Of a stretch of DNA of 64,000 bases, positions 35,987 through 47,199 are shown one piece after another. Within the stretch, counting starts at the first letter, position 1. Every line of letters begins with the position of its first letter. Position numbers and translations under genes: made by a program. The stretch comes from Cordia subcordata (lineage: Eukaryota > Streptophyta > Magnoliopsida > Boraginales > Cordiaceae), in assembly GCA_028554755.1 (NCBI GenBank), contig JAPTOF010000004.1, positions 5,625,001-5,689,000 on the forward strand. Reading direction: 5' to 3'. The notes under the pieces are model-generated. The model had not been told where the DNA came from, did not search any database, and was given only the letters and a program-made list of their open reading frames with translations.

Positions 35987-36628
35987 TGTGGTTGCTCAAA
36001 TGAAACATGTATTAAAACAGATTAGACAAATTTATCCAACACTTGTTGTGAAAATCCCATATAAGAGGTATATCAACTTAAAGATTATGTCACATAACCC
36101 GTTAATTATATGCAGTTCGTTGCTTGTCTTCTTCGATAGTCATCTATTTTACTATCATCTAGTCCCTAACACTTAGTTGCAATTGGTCAGGTATATAATT
36201 GCTGATTCAAATGACTCTTAGGTGCTTCAGTCCCAAGCTGCCCACTTACGTTGCTATTTGAGGATTCTAAACATATTCTGTTAGCTCATAATTAATATTC
36301 TATGGTGCATACCTTTTGTGAGACAAATTAACACACACATTGGATTGCAAATTATGGTTTCGCCAACCTTTGGACAGCACTACTATTTTGGAGATCCCAA
36401 TGGCTATGTTTGTTTTGCTTGAGTAGGACATGGGTGAAACATCTTCTCGGATGATTGTGTAAAGTCTCTAAGATTCTGGTTTAGCTTTAAAAAATCCAAA
36501 AAAAAAAAAACCATATAATTGCAAATTGTTGTCTTTTTTTGTGGCTCAAATAATTGCTCACTATTGTCACATTAGCATAAGATGTGAATAACCAAGACAC
36601 TAGCCGATAGAGTTTAGACTTCCAAAGA
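35987..36628. other. spacer before the tRNA gene
   Basis: No gene seen. It may contain the rest of the minus-oriented Copia LTR near its left side. Confidence 0.45.
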
Positions 36629-36701
36629 GCGCCTGTAGCTCAGTGGATAGAGCGTCTGTTTCCTAAGCAGAAAGTCGTAGGTTCGACCCCTACCTGGCGC
36701 G
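36629..36701 (+). tRNA. tRNA-Arg, anticodon CCT
   Basis: A 73-nt cloverleaf: acceptor GCGCCTG/CTGGCGC with discriminator G, D-arm with A box TAGCTCAGTGG, anticodon stem TCTGT/GCAGA around loop TTCCTAA (anticodon CCT at 36662-36664), and T-arm GTAGG/CCTAC with B box GGTTCGACCCC. It has no intron and no encoded CCA, as expected of a plant nuclear gene. A U6-U67 mismatch sits in the acceptor stem; I recall the same in other plant tRNA-Arg(CCU) genes. No T-run terminator was located precisely. Confidence 0.96.
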
Positions 36702-37461
36702 GTTTCTAGTTAAAGTGTTTTCCCATTTAAATTCAAGTTGTTTTTGCTCGATCTGGATAGTGCTGCTTCGCCTGATGATTATTTTTAACTTTTGTGATAA
36801 TTTGATTATTATCACATGCAGCATTTGCGGCTTAACATGCTAAACATCCATGGATTTCTTAATTAATATTACCATGGTAAGGTGCTACACGCTTGAGGCT
36901 GCAAATGTTTGAGAAGAATTCTGATTCTTCTTGTTTGCTCTCTTAATTGTTAATAAACACAACCGGAACAGTTAACTTCGGAAGGAGTTCTAGGCTCCAC
37001 ATTCGCTCAGCCCATCACATCGATTGTGCAAACGAATCTCTCAGCTCGAAGCTTACCTTTTTGGGAGTCCACATTTCTGTACAATAAGGCCCGAGGACTT
37101 TCCTGGGCTCCACCCACCAAGGAGTGGACCGCAGCCCAATCACGTAATGTCTGTTGCCTCTTGTGGTTATTACAGATATCCATTTCCTTCTTAGGTGCAT
37201 ATGCTAACCTTCCTTTGAATTCAGAAGAAACAAGCAAATTTCTTGCAAGAGCAAGTAAACAGAGCCGCGGCAAGTGCCACAAGCAAACAAGTCTTAGACG
37301 AAAAGCCATAGATATAGAGATGGAAAAGAGAGTGTATATCACAGGTGATTGAAAAACATGCAAGTAAACACTATCTACCATCAGCAAATGTCTGGAAAAT
37401 CAAGAACATTAAACATCTACAGTGACACTGGAATATACAACTGACAAACCACCACGAAACC
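36702..37461. other. spacer between tRNA-Arg and NRPD7/NRPE7
   Basis: Holds the 3' UTR of the minus-strand polymerase gene near its right side. The 126-aa and 108-aa open frames on opposite strands here have no recognisable domain and overlap each other. Confidence 0.45.
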
Positions 37462-37998
37462 TCAAGCACGCCAAACGGGTCCAAGATAATCACCATCCAG
37501 GCTCACCACAGCATAGAAGTCTTTTCCAGCCTCCATGTACTTCTCTCCAATCACAATGAAACGGACAACCACATCTTTCTCAATCTTCGGCATCTTGTCA
37601 TGCATGAAGACAGGGTTTTCCCCAGGAATGTATCGATAACCAGCCATCTTCTGATGAGAGAGATAGATGTTCTCCATTGGTCCACACCTCAAGAACACAC
37701 CATGCTTCAGAATTCTGTGGACAACACCTTCGAGTACTTCTCCTCTGAAGATTTTAAAGGATAGGCAGCTAAAATCCACTGGAAAAAGGACATCACCTGA
37801 CTGCTGCCTAACTTTTCCTTCGCCAATCTTGTCCAGAGTAGTCACAGCCATAAAATACCCCAAGTCTTTCGTTGCCTTCTTTGCAGCAAACTCATCCATG
37901 AGACGGACAACAATGGCCTTCTGAAGCATCAACCCACTGGCATCAAGGTTCTCCGCCGGGATAATCACATTCCATGAGAGTCGGGTCTTGAGATACAT
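37462..37998 (-). CDS. NRPD7/NRPE7: RNA polymerase IV/V subunit 7 (RPB7-like)
   Basis: 178 residues in one coding exon. It is the plant-specific RPB7 paralogue that pairs with subunit 4 in the stalk of RNA polymerases IV and V, which make the siRNA precursors and scaffold transcripts of RNA-directed DNA methylation in the nucleus. Residues 1-80 are the N-terminal RPB7 domain (LDKIGEGKVRQQSGDVLFPV) and 83-175 the OB/S1 fold (FKIFRGEVLEGVVHRILKHG, then RCGPMENIYLS and YIPGENPVF). MYLKTRLSWNVIIPAENLDA at the start and DGDYLGPVW at the end match the Pol IV/V forms, not NRPB7 of Pol II. Which of NRPD7 or NRPE7 it is cannot be decided. A leader intron (38013-38985) precedes the start codon by 14 bases. 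The gene is intact. Confidence 0.93.
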   Translation of the reverse strand: MYLKTRLSWNVIIPAENLDASGLMLQKAIVVRLMDEFAAKKATKDLGYFMAVTTLDKIGEGKVRQQSGDVLFPVDFSCLSFKIFRGEVLEGVVHRILKHGVFLRCGPMENIYLSHQKMAGYRYIPGENPVFMHDKMPKIEKDVVVRFIVIGEKYMEAGKDFYAVVSLDGDYLGPVWRA

Positions 37999-38012
37999 TT
38001 TCCAAATTATAC

Positions 38013-38899
38013 CTGCAATAAACAGAATTAAAGTTCTAGTTTGATATCATAGCAATTATCTAATTTAGATGGGAAAAAAGAAAAGGAAAAGAAAAGTTGC
38101 CAGAAGGACACCCTTCAGCAAGATTCGGAATAAAATTTCATGGGTAACATACATGTGGTTATGGAAATACAAACAAAAACACCACACTAAACTGGCAGCA
38201 ATTGCACAAAGGATGAGAAAAAAAGCAAAAGCATTCTGTTGAGATGCTACTTATAAAAGAGCTCACAAGCAAGAGTGTTCTTAATATCTCCATTGAAATT
38301 TTGACACACTTTAATTTGAAGCTAAAGCTATTATAGGAACCAAGCAATATGCATTTCTAGCAAATGGAACCAAGCATTATCCACTAGGCAGGTAAGTCAA
38401 CTAAGCAATTTACATGCGCAGGAAAAGTAAGCACAGATAACGCAAATACAGCTCACTGTAACATTGATATGTCTTTTTTCCCAGAAACTAGGGTACAACA
38501 CATCGGGATAAGTAAATATGTGTCATCTTTATCAGGATAAATGAAATAAACAAGACTAAATGACAAGATATTCAACATATAACTAACCATAAATGTCTAG
38601 AAGTCAGAAAAGTAACATGTTCATAAAAGTATCCTTTTGACGTAAAACAGAGGCAGCTTCAGTTCTGTGGTAATTAGCGTTCATCCAATTCTATGCTAAA
38701 CTTCAAAAGGTAAATGTTAGCTTTAGGTTTTAGGAATAGTGTCATTTGAATTATGCTTCAAGAATCAAGAGATTCAGACCCCAAAATGTATCCACAAGGC
38801 AAGTTGATACTCATAATTTTCCCCAACAAAATTGCACACTCTTCATACATTGTATACACACACAAAAAAAAAAAAAAGCATCTACGCACACAATGCTTT

Positions 38900-38954
<55 letters not shown>

Positions 38955-38985
38955 CTGTGATGCATATACATGAGGATTTACATAC
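38013..38985 (-). other. leader (5' UTR) intron of NRPD7/NRPE7
   Basis: Minus-strand donor CAG/GTATG at 38985 and acceptor TTGCAG/GT ending at 38013, 973 bp, just before the ATG. It contains a (TA)n(TG)n microsatellite at 38901-38954. Inferred from splice consensus and from conservation of the donor side in the duplicate at 40.4 kb. Confidence 0.65.
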
Positions 38986-39060
38986 CTGCTGCGGATTGAG
39001 CGAGTGATTAGGGCTTTTCAGATTAGGGCTTTTCAAATTAGGGCTTTTTGACTGAGAAAT
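38986..39060 (-). promoter_or_regulatory. leader exon and telo-box-like triplet of NRPD7/NRPE7
   Basis: AAAAGCCCTAA occurs three times on the minus strand (39008-39018, 39023-39033, 39038-39048) at an exact 15-base period. This is close to the plant telo box AAACCCTAA found near the start of transcription of housekeeping and translation genes. It lies in or beside leader exon 1. Confidence 0.6.
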
Positions 39061-39191
39061 AAGAGAAGTGTAAGAGTGATTTAGGCTTTCTTTGGTTTTT
39101 AGCTTATACTATCTATATTTGACTTTTTTAACTTAAAACATTTGTAAATTACGTTTACGCCCAAAACAATTGTCAATTAAGAATACTCTAC

Positions 39192-39965
39192 TTTGTGATA
39201 TTTCTGTACATCGCTCATTCGCCCTACGCTGATATTTTTAACAGTTAATTTTTTTACTTAATTAATTTGCATAAAATTGATCCTAATTAAAAATTCTAAT
39301 CAGATGAGGACAATATAAGTACAAAACAATAGAATTCTAAATCCATATGTACATATATGTGTGTACAAACAACAAGAAGTATTTTTAGACAAGAATAATC
39401 TCAGCACAGTGAATTGAGGCTAGTTTTGTTAGTTCAACCTCCATGGTTGGCCCCATGTTGTTATTTACAATAGCATCTCTCTAGCTTCTCCTAAATTGCT
39501 GATACCTAGGAGTTCTCTCACATGGATGTTAGCTTTTAATTAGACTCTTTTTAACTATTCCACAAGACAATGAATATGCATGTAAAGATCAATTTCATGT
39601 TCATATGCATTAGGCGAAAACCATAAGAATGAATGCTATTGTATTATCTCTCACTCCTTCATCAAAGAATACTCATTTCCATTAGGAGATTACTACCAAA
39701 CCGCATGAGCTTTCCAGTGATCAGGTTCAATAAAAATCATAGGATTCTATTCTGAGATTAGACGAAGTCCTAGAATTACAAACATTTTCACGTAACAAAA
39801 TCATTTACAATATTCCAACAGTTTTTGAAAAAGAAAGGAACAATCTTGCTATTATCAAAGAACATAGAATTAGTAGCGAGTGCTTGTATAGTACCTGTTG
39901 AGGGGAGGTGGAATCTAGTCCTTTGCAGAGGGCTGTGAAAATGGACTTTCGAGCAGGCGGCCACC
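39192..39965. other. spacer between the two promoter copies
   Basis: No gene seen; unique relative to both copies. Confidence 0.45.
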
Positions 39966-40302
39966 GTCTTTTTTTCCAGAAACTAGGATACAACACTCAG
40001 GGTAAGCTAACTTATAAATATTTAAATTTATTATATAAAGACTAAAGTAAATATGTATCATTTTTATCAGGATATAATGAAATAAACAAGACTAAATGAC
40101 AAAATGTTCAAACATATAACTAATCATAGAAGTTTAAAAGTCACATGTTCATGAAAGCATCCTTTTGACGTAAAACAGAGGCAGCTTCTGTTCTGTGGCG
40201 ATTAGTATCCATCCCATTCTATGCTAAAACTTCAAACAGTAGATGGTAGCTTTAGGAATAATGTCATTTGAATTATGCTTCAAGAATCAAGAGTATCAGA
40301 CC

Positions 40303-40369
<67 letters not shown>

Positions 40370-40650
40370 AGTAGATATATACACACACAAAAACACCTAC
40401 ACACACAGACATATATATATATATGATGCTTATAAATGAGCATTTACATACCTGCTGCAGTGCTGCGGATTGAGTGAGCGATTAGGGCTTTTGAAATTAG
40501 GGCTTCTGGACTGAGAAATGAGGAAAGTGCGAGAGCAATTAGGCTCTGTTTGTTTTTTTAGCTTTTACTTTTGATATTTCACTTCTTTTAACTTGAAACT
40601 TCTGTAAATTGCGTTGAGGCCCAAGAAAATTGTCAATTAAGAATTTTCTA
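39966..40650 (-). repeat. duplicate of the NRPD7/NRPE7 promoter, leader exon and leader-intron start
   Basis: Aligns collinearly with 38471-39191: shared landmarks include CCTTTTGACGTAAAACAGAG, GAAATAAACAAGACTAAATG, a TA/CA microsatellite at the same place (40304-40366), the splice donor (ACATACCTGCTGC) and two of the three GCCCTAA motifs (40482-40492, 40497-40507, same 15-base period). It lacks the intron's acceptor side and the coding exon. It may be an alternative upstream promoter. Confidence 0.8.
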
Positions 40651-40664
40651 TTGAGAAGTACTAA

Positions 40665-41134
40665 GAGGGTGTTTGGTTTGGCTTTTTTTCTGGCCAACTT
40701 ACTTAAAGCCTAATTTAAGTTAATAGAAGTGTTTGTTTTAATTAAAAATGTGCTTTTTTTAAGTAGCTTTAAGTAGAAAATAAAAAGCTCTCCAACCCCA
40801 ACTTTTGCTTTTTATGGCTTTAAGCACGTTGAAAAAAAACAAGTTTGACCAAAATATTTACTATCTTATCCTTACCTTTTTATTTTTATTACTAAAATAT
40901 CTTTTCTCTTTTATCTTATACTTACCTCTTTAAATTATATTTTAATGTCCTTAATAGTTATTTTAACTATATAACGTACTTTTCAGTCCACTTTAATAAA
41001 ACATGTAAATACTTATTTTTATAACTATAACTTTTATTCAAACACGTAACTACTTAAAGTTGACAATAAAAAAAAGTCATTTAAAGCTAGAAGTGCTTTA
41101 AGTAGCTTTTTTATAAGCCAATCCAAACACCCTC
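40665..41134. mobile_element. MITE, 470-bp Harbinger-like family
   Basis: GAGGGTGTTTGG at the left and CCAAACACCCTC at the right, flanked by direct TAA (40662-40664, 41135-41137). Its right half (for example ACTATCTTATCCTTACCTTT and CACGTAACTACTTAAAGTTG) matches both halves of the foldback element at 48323-49078. Confidence 0.75.
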
Positions 41135-41559
41135 TAAATTGAATATAGAGAACTTCTTCTTCTTCCTTTGTTTCTTTAACATGTTTTCAGAAAACAGGTT
41201 TTTGGTAACATTTTATCCAAGTGGATGCTCTAATTTCTATTTCTTATTTTAGTTTAACAATCCATAAAAAGAAAACACTGTTCTAGAAAAGTAGATTAGG
41301 ATGATGTTTGGCTAAATATTTTTATTTTTAGGAAAGAAATTAAAGGTACCAATATATTTTCAAGTAATCTACAAATACCAAAATTCAATGTTGGGGGAAA
41401 CTTCAATTTCACGACCATATGATAGGGGACCTTATATCATAATCTTTCAACTTAGTGCTCCGCATGCTCTAGCGGGCACTATGCTCCTTTTGTTCGTAAA
41501 CAGTACACACTACTATTTGCGCACAGTAAAACTAAAAAAGAAAAAATTATTATGCTCAC

Positions 41560-41939
41560 CTCATGTGTATTTGTTTACTACACCGCAAATATTTGTTCAA
41601 TGACTTTCATTTATACATCAAATATTTATTCATCACCCTACAGTTATTTGTTCACTACTCCTTAATTATTTGTTCATTACCTCACAACTATTTGTTCATT
41701 AACTTTTATATATGCATCAAATATTTGTTCATTACCCCTACAATTATTTGTTCACTACTCTCTCTCACCCACGCACAAATATATATGCAATTTTTTGTTC
41801 TAGTTCACATATATTGTTTACCACTTCACATATATTTATTCACCATTCCACATATTTGTTTACCACTCTTTTATACACATAGACATACACAAATACATCA
41901 AATATTTGTTCACAATCCCACAACTATTTGTTTACTGAG

Positions 41940-41978
<39 letters not shown>

Positions 41979-42010
41979 CATCACTCTACAACTATTTGTT
42001 TACCCCATAT
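41560..42010. repeat. degenerate minisatellite, TATTTGTTCA core
   Basis: About sixteen copies of TATTTGTTCAYTAC-like units spaced roughly 20-40 bases, often followed by a CACAACT or ATACATCAA tail, with a (TA)n run at 41944-41972. The 153-residue open frame across it is a by-product of the repeat (repeated CLLHN and FVHY phrases), not a gene. Confidence 0.75.
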
Positions 42011-45000
42011 GTATACATACTTGAAACTAAGGCGGGCTTTAATGGTAAATTGAGCTTGGAGTATCCAAACATCGTATGGGAGATACAATTAGATTTGTAA
42101 TGAGAAGAAGAAGAGATTGGTGGTTGCAGCGCAGCAAAATGCCTGAATCTTTAGGAAGAAGAGGACAAGGTCTTTAATGGTGGATCGACAACTAGGAGAT
42201 TTTCTTAGACATGATACATCATTACGATTAGCAAAAAAAAGCAAATTTTGTGGTGGTCTTTATCTGGTGTGAGATAACGGCGGTGTCATCGGTGAAGCAA
42301 GAAAGAAAAGAAGAAAAATGTGAAGAGCAAAATGGATGAAGACAGAAAGGAGAGGGGAGAGAAAGTCACACACATTGATGCCAAGTTCTTTTTAAAAAAA
42401 AAATGAAGGAGCATGATACTCCATAGGAAGACCATGTGAAGCCGCAGCATAATTTGCAATATGATAGCCACAAGTGGAAACTTATTCAAAATGGAGTAAT
42501 GTTAGATATTATTTTATTTTATCTCATTTAAATATTAATAATACTCTATTAATACATTAATTTAGAATCTTTTTAATTTCTTACTCTTTCTTAGTATATT
42601 AATAAAACGTATACATAAAAAATTAATATTTGAATAAATAAAACAAACTAATTTAGTGTATACATTAAAACGGTTGAGTCGGTGTCACAAATTTCACTCA
42701 CTGAACCATTCTAATTTACCTATTACTATTTATATCATATATATTATATCTATTATGTTATTATGTATATATACGTATAGAATTTTTTTTGAAAAAAATC
42801 ATTTTGACATTTTTTTTCCTTTACATATTGCCGCAACAGAAGGATGGTACCCTATGCATTTTATTCTTTCCCAAGTTCTTCTTCATTTTATTTAATTTAA
42901 CCTTAAAAAGTAAAAATTAATGCTTCGAAAAAATTTGAATGAAAAGTTAGCAATAAAGTGTCCATAGGCACAAGAATATTTCGTGCAAGGCTATAAAGAT
43001 CGAAAATTATAACAGAACAATCCATCTTTTTCCTTTCCCCATTAAATAGTAGGTATAAAGTAATGGTGTCACTCTCCCCCTCTTTCTATTTGATAGTCTT
43101 TTATGGAAAAGGAAAAAAATAGATAGTATACGGTGTAAGAAATCACGCTATACTTAATCATTTCTTTTTTTTTTTTCCTTACAAGAAAATTCCTTTGTAT
43201 AGTAATTAAGAATAAAATCAATGCAGGTATACCAATGCACATGCTTTGGTAAATATTTCATTTTTGTTTTTCAATAAACAATATATAAAGAATTAAGAAG
43301 GCAAGATGAGAAGAAAATTACTTTATCTTAGACCTTGATCATTCGATAATAATTATTTTTTGTTCATAACCAATAAAGTATTAGACCTGTTTAAATCGAT
43401 AGAAAAATTACCAGTTTAATTATATAATTATTTAAATTAATTAAATATCTACTTAAACTACACAAAGTATAAACTATAAAAAATCATCTAATACCACTAG
43501 CATCGCGCAAGCTATTATTCTAGTGTTTAGTATTACCCTTGAGCATCTGTCTAGTGAATCTGACCTGTGATTCACCGGCGACTTACAGCCCAAGCCTAGC
43601 AGAAAACTATCTGGAGAAAATATAATAAAATACAAAGTCCAACACGCCTCACAAGTATTAAATGTTTGACCAGTACTATATAAAGTTCAATTTCCCTTTT
43701 CCTCTTTTTTTTTTTTTCGGAGTAAGTAAAGTTTTTTGTATTAAAAAGAACTCTGTACAAGTAAAGTGTCTAACGAACAAAAGGTGAAAAGCCTTATACA
43801 ACGATATCATCTATCTTCAATAATTTACTAATGACTTTGTTCATGCATGAGGAAGTGAACTTTTTACTAACAACAAATCTAATTATAAAGATTAAAGTTT
43901 TATATTGATAATCAACATAAATATTTTGTTATTCAACTAATTATGTTCTAAATTAAAATTAGTTTTAACGCAGTCTTAACAGAATGGTGGCACTTGTCTT
44001 TTGAGAAGAGGAAACAGATATGCCACATCCTCCATATCCTAAAAATCACAAAATTATTCAAACAAGGAAATAACTAGAAGACGAATAATCATGAATCGTT
44101 CATCCATTGAGATCAAGATCCTCTCATTTATAAGAGAATCTTAATCCTCATCGTTGAACTATACTAAGTGACATGGACAATCGTAGGTTATAGATCTTGT
44201 GTCAAAGCCAAATGTAACTATCGACGATTACTAGTTAAGTAGTTGTATTATACAATTGATTATCAACACTTACAGATGATAATTTTTGTTTGCGACTATT
44301 AAAAGCTTTAAACTCAATGCAAGTTTAACTACACTTTTATTATTAACGACTTTTGCAGCAGAAAGCATTAGAATTATCTTCCAACACTAGACAAATTCAA
44401 AGAACAATATAGTGTTACTTATTTCTTCTTCCTCTTCTTCTTCTTTTATTTTTATTTTTATTAGGTTACATGTTGAACTAACCTTTTCTCATTTAATGAT
44501 CTTAAGTCAATCTTCGAGATATTAAAGAAGCTCGAAACTGGTTACCTGGAGTTTATTAACAAAAATTCAAAACTCACCGCTAGGTACCTGCTATGACTAC
44601 AAGCATCTATAGAAAAAGATTCAACTACAATTCTAAATCCATAACACCCCCCAAAACTAGCGTTCATATATAGATTAGCTTCATAAGAAGACTAATAAGA
44701 ATATGAATTCTCTCGTTGCGCATAGAGTTTGTAAATGATAGTAGTACATGCGAATATATTTATATAGACTCATTCTATGTTTTATAAGATATTATTTAGG
44801 GTTCAAACTCGTAACTTTCAAAACATACGAGGACAATTCATATATCATCTCACTAAACTTCTTCAAACCTATATGATTGACATCATGATTAGAAAATAGA
44901 ATATGACAAAAGAAAGATACATTTGAACTATTTTCTCGTGTAATAATACGTTATTTATAATATTAACCTATGCTAAAACGAACCAAATGGAGCATAAATA

Positions 45001-45510
45001 TCTCAAATTATTGAATATTTCTCGGCATTATTTAGGTAAAGAATGGACAAGATTCAGAATTTACAGATACAAAAAAACTGCACCACTAGAAAACAAAACT
45101 TGTCATGAAGTTTAGCAAGCCATCTCACTGATTGTTAGTATACTCTCTACTGAAATCACGATACAATGAGGCAATAATAGCAAAAATTCGAGTCCAACTT
45201 TATAATGACGCGTATTAGGAAGAAACCTCTATATATCTTCCAATTAATCCTTTTTATTTCCTTTAGAAAATAAAAAGATAGGCAGCTAACAGCCAACCAT
45301 ATATAGATGCCACAAAAAAATTACTCGAAAAACCAGCCAGTCAAGACAAGAAGCATCCAAAATTTTCACTTGAATCTCCACCATTCTCCGCAAACCAACC
45401 ACCCAAACAAATTAAAGTTAAACCAACTATAAAAACAATTCAAACCCCATTTGTATCTTTGGGCTTCCTCGCTCCTTAAATTAGCGTATGTTAGAGTTTC
45501 TAATTAGATA

Positions 45511-45512
<2 letters not shown>
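42011..45512. other. gene-poor region upstream of CIPK11
   Basis: About 3.5 kb with no credible gene. AT-rich with scattered homopolymers. It should contain the CIPK11 promoter near the right side. Confidence 0.5.

Positions 45513-45544
<32 letters not shown>
45513..45544. repeat. (TA)16 microsatellite just upstream of CIPK11
   Basis: Perfect TA run ending 63 bases before the CIPK11 ATG, so in the core promoter or leader. Confidence 0.9.
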
Positions 45545-45548
<4 letters not shown>

Positions 45549-45607
45549 AGTTTTCTTAAATAACAACATCACTCGTTCTTATTTGATCTCTGGACTTATC
45601 GACAGAT

Positions 45608-47199
45608 ATGCCGGAGATCAAACATGCTGCCCCGAGCATGTGTTCCCCGTCCGCGGCCCCATCTACGCAGCGCAAGGACGCCTTGTTCGGCAAGTACGAG
45701 GTCGGAAAACTCCTAGGTTGCGGCGCATTTGCCAAAGTGTACCACGCTAGAGACCTTAGCAATGGCCAAAGCGTGGCGATCAAAATCATAAACAAGAGCA
45801 AGATCGCCAAAAATGCCACCTTGATGTCCAACATCAAGCGCGAGATCTCCATCATGCGGAGGATGAACCACCCCTACATCGTCAAGCTGTACGAGGTTTT
45901 AGCAACCAAGTCCAAGATATATTTCGCGATGGAGTTTGTAAAAGGCGGTGAATTATTCAAGAAAGTTGCATCCAGAGGCCGGATGAACGAAGATCTCTGC
46001 CGGAAATATTTCCAACAGCTGATCTCCGCCTTGAGCTATTGCCATTCACGTGGGGTGTATCACCGAGATCTCAAGCCTGAAAACCTTTTACTTGACGAAA
46101 GTGGCGACCTAAAAGTTTCCGATTTCGGTTTGAGTGCCGTGACTGATCAGGTGCATCAAGACAGGCTTTTGCATACGCTCTGCGGCACGCCAGCGTATGT
46201 TGCGCCTGAAATCTTGTCGAAAAAAGGGTACGTACTAAAACCAGGATCAAATTCTTTAGAAGAGATGATAGTCTTTTATCTTCTGATACCATGAAAGAGA
46301 ATAAAATGAGATTATCTCCAGTTTTTGCATTAATTTCAAATATATAGGTTACAAGATCATTTATACTATAATGCGTCTGGTGCTCATCTTATTAACGTTA
46401 TTATGAAAACTCGAAACAACTCATATACTTAGATAAATTTTGTAGATGACAACATTAATTATTTGAATTCGGAAAACTAAATAAATTTTTATCTGTTATC
46501 AGGTACGACGGAGCCAAGATAGACATATGGTCATGTGGGGTGATACTCTACGTGCTGAGCGCAGGCTATTTGCCATTCAACGATCCGAACCTGATGGTAA
46601 TGTACAAGAAAATTTACAAAGGCGAGTTTCGATGTCCGAAGTGGATATCACCCGAGCTCAAACGGTTTCTGTCTCGCCTTTTGGTTACCAATCCTACGAA
46701 GAGGATCACCATAGCCGAAATCAATAATAATCCCTGGTTCAACAAAAGGGACATGGATATGAAAATGTTGTACGATGATGATGTTCCTGGATTCGACAAG
46801 ATTAATGTCAATAATAAGCCTGATGAGCATGTTTCCACTTCACTTAACGCGTTTGATTTGATCTCCTTCTCCTCGGGGCTGGATCTCTCGGCGCTGTTTA
46901 ACGAAGAAGCCTACGTGTCGGTGGATTACTCGGAGCGTCTGGTGGTGGAGAAGTCGCCGGAGAGAATTGTTGAGAAAGTGGAGGAAATGATCAAGGAGGA
47001 AGGGAATGTTAGGTTGAAGAAGTGGAAAGAGTGGGGAGTGGAGTTGCAAGGGCAGAATGGTCAATTCGTCATCAGCCTGGAAATTTATCAGCTGACGAAC
47101 GATTTGGCAGTCGTGGAGGTTAAAAGAGTAGCTGGAGGAGCTCTATACTTCAATGGGTTGTGGAAGAAGAAAATCAAGCCGGAAATCCTTTGCCCCTAG
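45608..47199 (+). CDS. CIPK11: CBL-interacting protein kinase, CIPK11 type
   Basis: Two exons, 45608-46227 and 46503-47199, with a 275-bp GT-AG intron, give 438 residues. CIPKs are Ser/Thr kinases activated by calcium-bound CBL proteins; Arabidopsis CIPK11 (PKS5) inhibits the plasma-membrane proton pump. Seen: glycine loop GCGAFAKVY (37-45), Lys59, HRD Asp154 ([13 protein letters not shown]), DFG 172-174, activation-loop Thr190, APE (199-201), the NAF/FISL CBL-binding motif at 321-340 ([19 protein letters not shown]) and a C-terminal phosphatase-interaction region ([11 protein letters not shown]). All catalytic residues are present. MPEI and GCGAFAKV favour CIPK11 over CIPK14. The intron falls after Gly207 codon base 2, at KKG/YDGAK. 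The splice is fixed by frame and by the expected [13 protein letters not shown] join. Confidence 0.93.
46228..46502 (+). other. intron of CIPK11
   Basis: GTACGT...TATCAG, 275 bp, with stops in all useful frames. The closest Arabidopsis CIPKs (11 and 14) are intronless as far as I recall. Confidence 0.85.

Noticed and set aside
35760..36176. 138-residue plus-strand frame
   Set aside because: It crosses the inverted Copia arm and the T19-G14 tract; no homology seen.
37007..37387. 126-residue minus-strand frame downstream of NRPD7/E7
   Set aside because: No domain, with a competing 108-residue frame on the other strand; more likely untranslated sequence.
41563..42024. 153-residue plus-strand open frame as a gene
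   Set aside because: It is translated minisatellite with repeated phrases and no domain.
45608..46294. Reading the first kinase frame through to 46294 as a complete protein
   Set aside because: After KKG the frame leaves the kinase family, and a GT-AG intron restores the rest of the domain from 46503.
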